Positions 63,727 to 64,000 of a stretch of 64,000 nt of DNA are shown in pieces. The DNA is from Macrococcoides bohemicum. Lineage in GTDB: Bacteria; Bacillota; Bacilli; Staphylococcales; Staphylococcaceae. The translations under genes were made by a program, and so were the position numbers. The notes beneath the pieces were generated by a model that searched no databases, was not told the origin of the DNA, and saw only the letters and a program-made list of their open reading frames with translations. Numbering within the stretch: the first letter of the stretch is position 1; the number at the start of each line of letters is the position of its first letter. Location of the stretch: contig NZ_PZJG01000006.1 in assembly GCF_003259675.1 (NCBI RefSeq), positions 1-64,000 on the forward strand. The letters run 5' to 3'.

Positions 63727-64000
63727 ATGTTTGAAGTGAAAACAGAGATTAAAATTATTCCTGATGGCTACGAATCTACAAACCGTTATTTCCATAAGCA
63801 TGTATTAAATAATTATTTAGAGTTAGGTGTTACGTTGATCGGTCGATGGGTGAATGAGGACAAGACAATCATTACAGAGATTTGGGGATACTTAGACGAA
63901 AAGCATTATCGAGATTTCTTTGAGCTCCGTAAAAAGACGAAACACTATCAAAACTCATTACCAGATAAGTTAGCAAATGATAAGTGGATTATTTCAAAGA
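63727..64000 (+). CDS. Partial gene, unknown (NIPSNAP-like), cut by window end
   Basis: From ATG at 63727 (AAGGGTG in front) the frame stays open for 91 codons to the window edge. The sequence (ITEIWGYLDEKHYRDFFELR, about residues 48-67) resembles the NIPSNAP/dimeric alpha-beta barrel type, but the assignment is weak. The 3' end is outside the window. Confidence 0.6.
   Translation, partial: MFEVKTEIKIIPDGYESTNRYFHKHVLNNYLELGVTLIGRWVNEDKTIITEIWGYLDEKHYRDFFELRKKTKHYQNSLPDKLANDKWIISK

Overview
The window looks like the chromosome of a low-GC Gram-positive coccus of the Staphylococcaceae, most plausibly Macrococcus or a close relative. The reasons are a B. subtilis-like gene order (tsaE-tsaB-rimI-tsaD, ABC-F, rex, tatA-tatC, then a CPBP protease and groES-groEL), a cadC/cadA pair close to staphylococcal pI258, an LPDTG surface protein, and AGGAGG-type ribosome binding sites with occasional TTG starts. 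The genus is an inference from gene order and cannot be fixed from this window alone.

Layout. 1-450: the 3' end of a 23S rRNA gene and a 5S rRNA gene. 697-3233: t6A tRNA-modification operon with rimI. 3234-7405: a possible 34-aa membrane peptide, a cluster of DnaA-box-like sites, a divergent ABC-F gene, autoregulated rex, tatA and tatC. 7444-8658: a 51-bp tandem repeat block and a NERD-domain protein. 8757-12209: scrR-scrB-scrK sucrose genes without a transporter. 12370-19296: an RpiR regulator, a nitroreductase and VOC dioxygenase pair, a sortase substrate, an M3 peptidase and a two-domain PPK2. 19411-22354: MroQ/YdiL-like protease and groESL under CIRCE and a probable CtsR site. In S. aureus the agr locus lies between scrK and mroQ; here that interval has no agr genes.

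22623-41756 is the accessory and defence part. An acidic-tailed membrane-anchored protein and an AAA/DUF4143 ATPase with its own operator-like repeats come first. They are followed by gene debris: a SWIM-like N-terminal fragment and an Fst-family type I toxin with an in-frame TGA where a Trp is expected. A complete type II-A CRISPR-Cas system comes next: tracrRNA on the minus strand, cas9, cas1, cas2, a long csn2-like gene, a leader, and a 6-kb array of about 91 spacers. Directly behind the array lie two degenerate repeats of a different type, matching the start of the S. aureus Cas9-type repeat and spaced exactly 66 bp, so they look like the relic of a second array. Then comes a tightly coupled pair of DUF262 genes, the second with a DUF1524 HNH domain. 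This pair is the best candidate for a poorly described defence module.

41770-64000 is mostly housekeeping or ordinary accessory content: a GNAT, small membrane proteins, an alpha/beta hydrolase, a disulfide-oxidoreductase-like flavoprotein, KtrB, a metallophosphoesterase, cadC-cadA (cadC apparently starting at ATA), a cyclase and FAD monooxygenase pair, a membrane protein-helD-dinB operon, a thioredoxin-like protein, an M29 aminopeptidase, an S66 peptidase, a CtsR-controlled Hsp20, a HAD phosphatase and NamA. The last gene is cut by the window end. Two families of intergenic hairpins recur: twin GAGTGG/CCACTC hairpins at three sites, and a TTCCGGATA family at four places around groEL.
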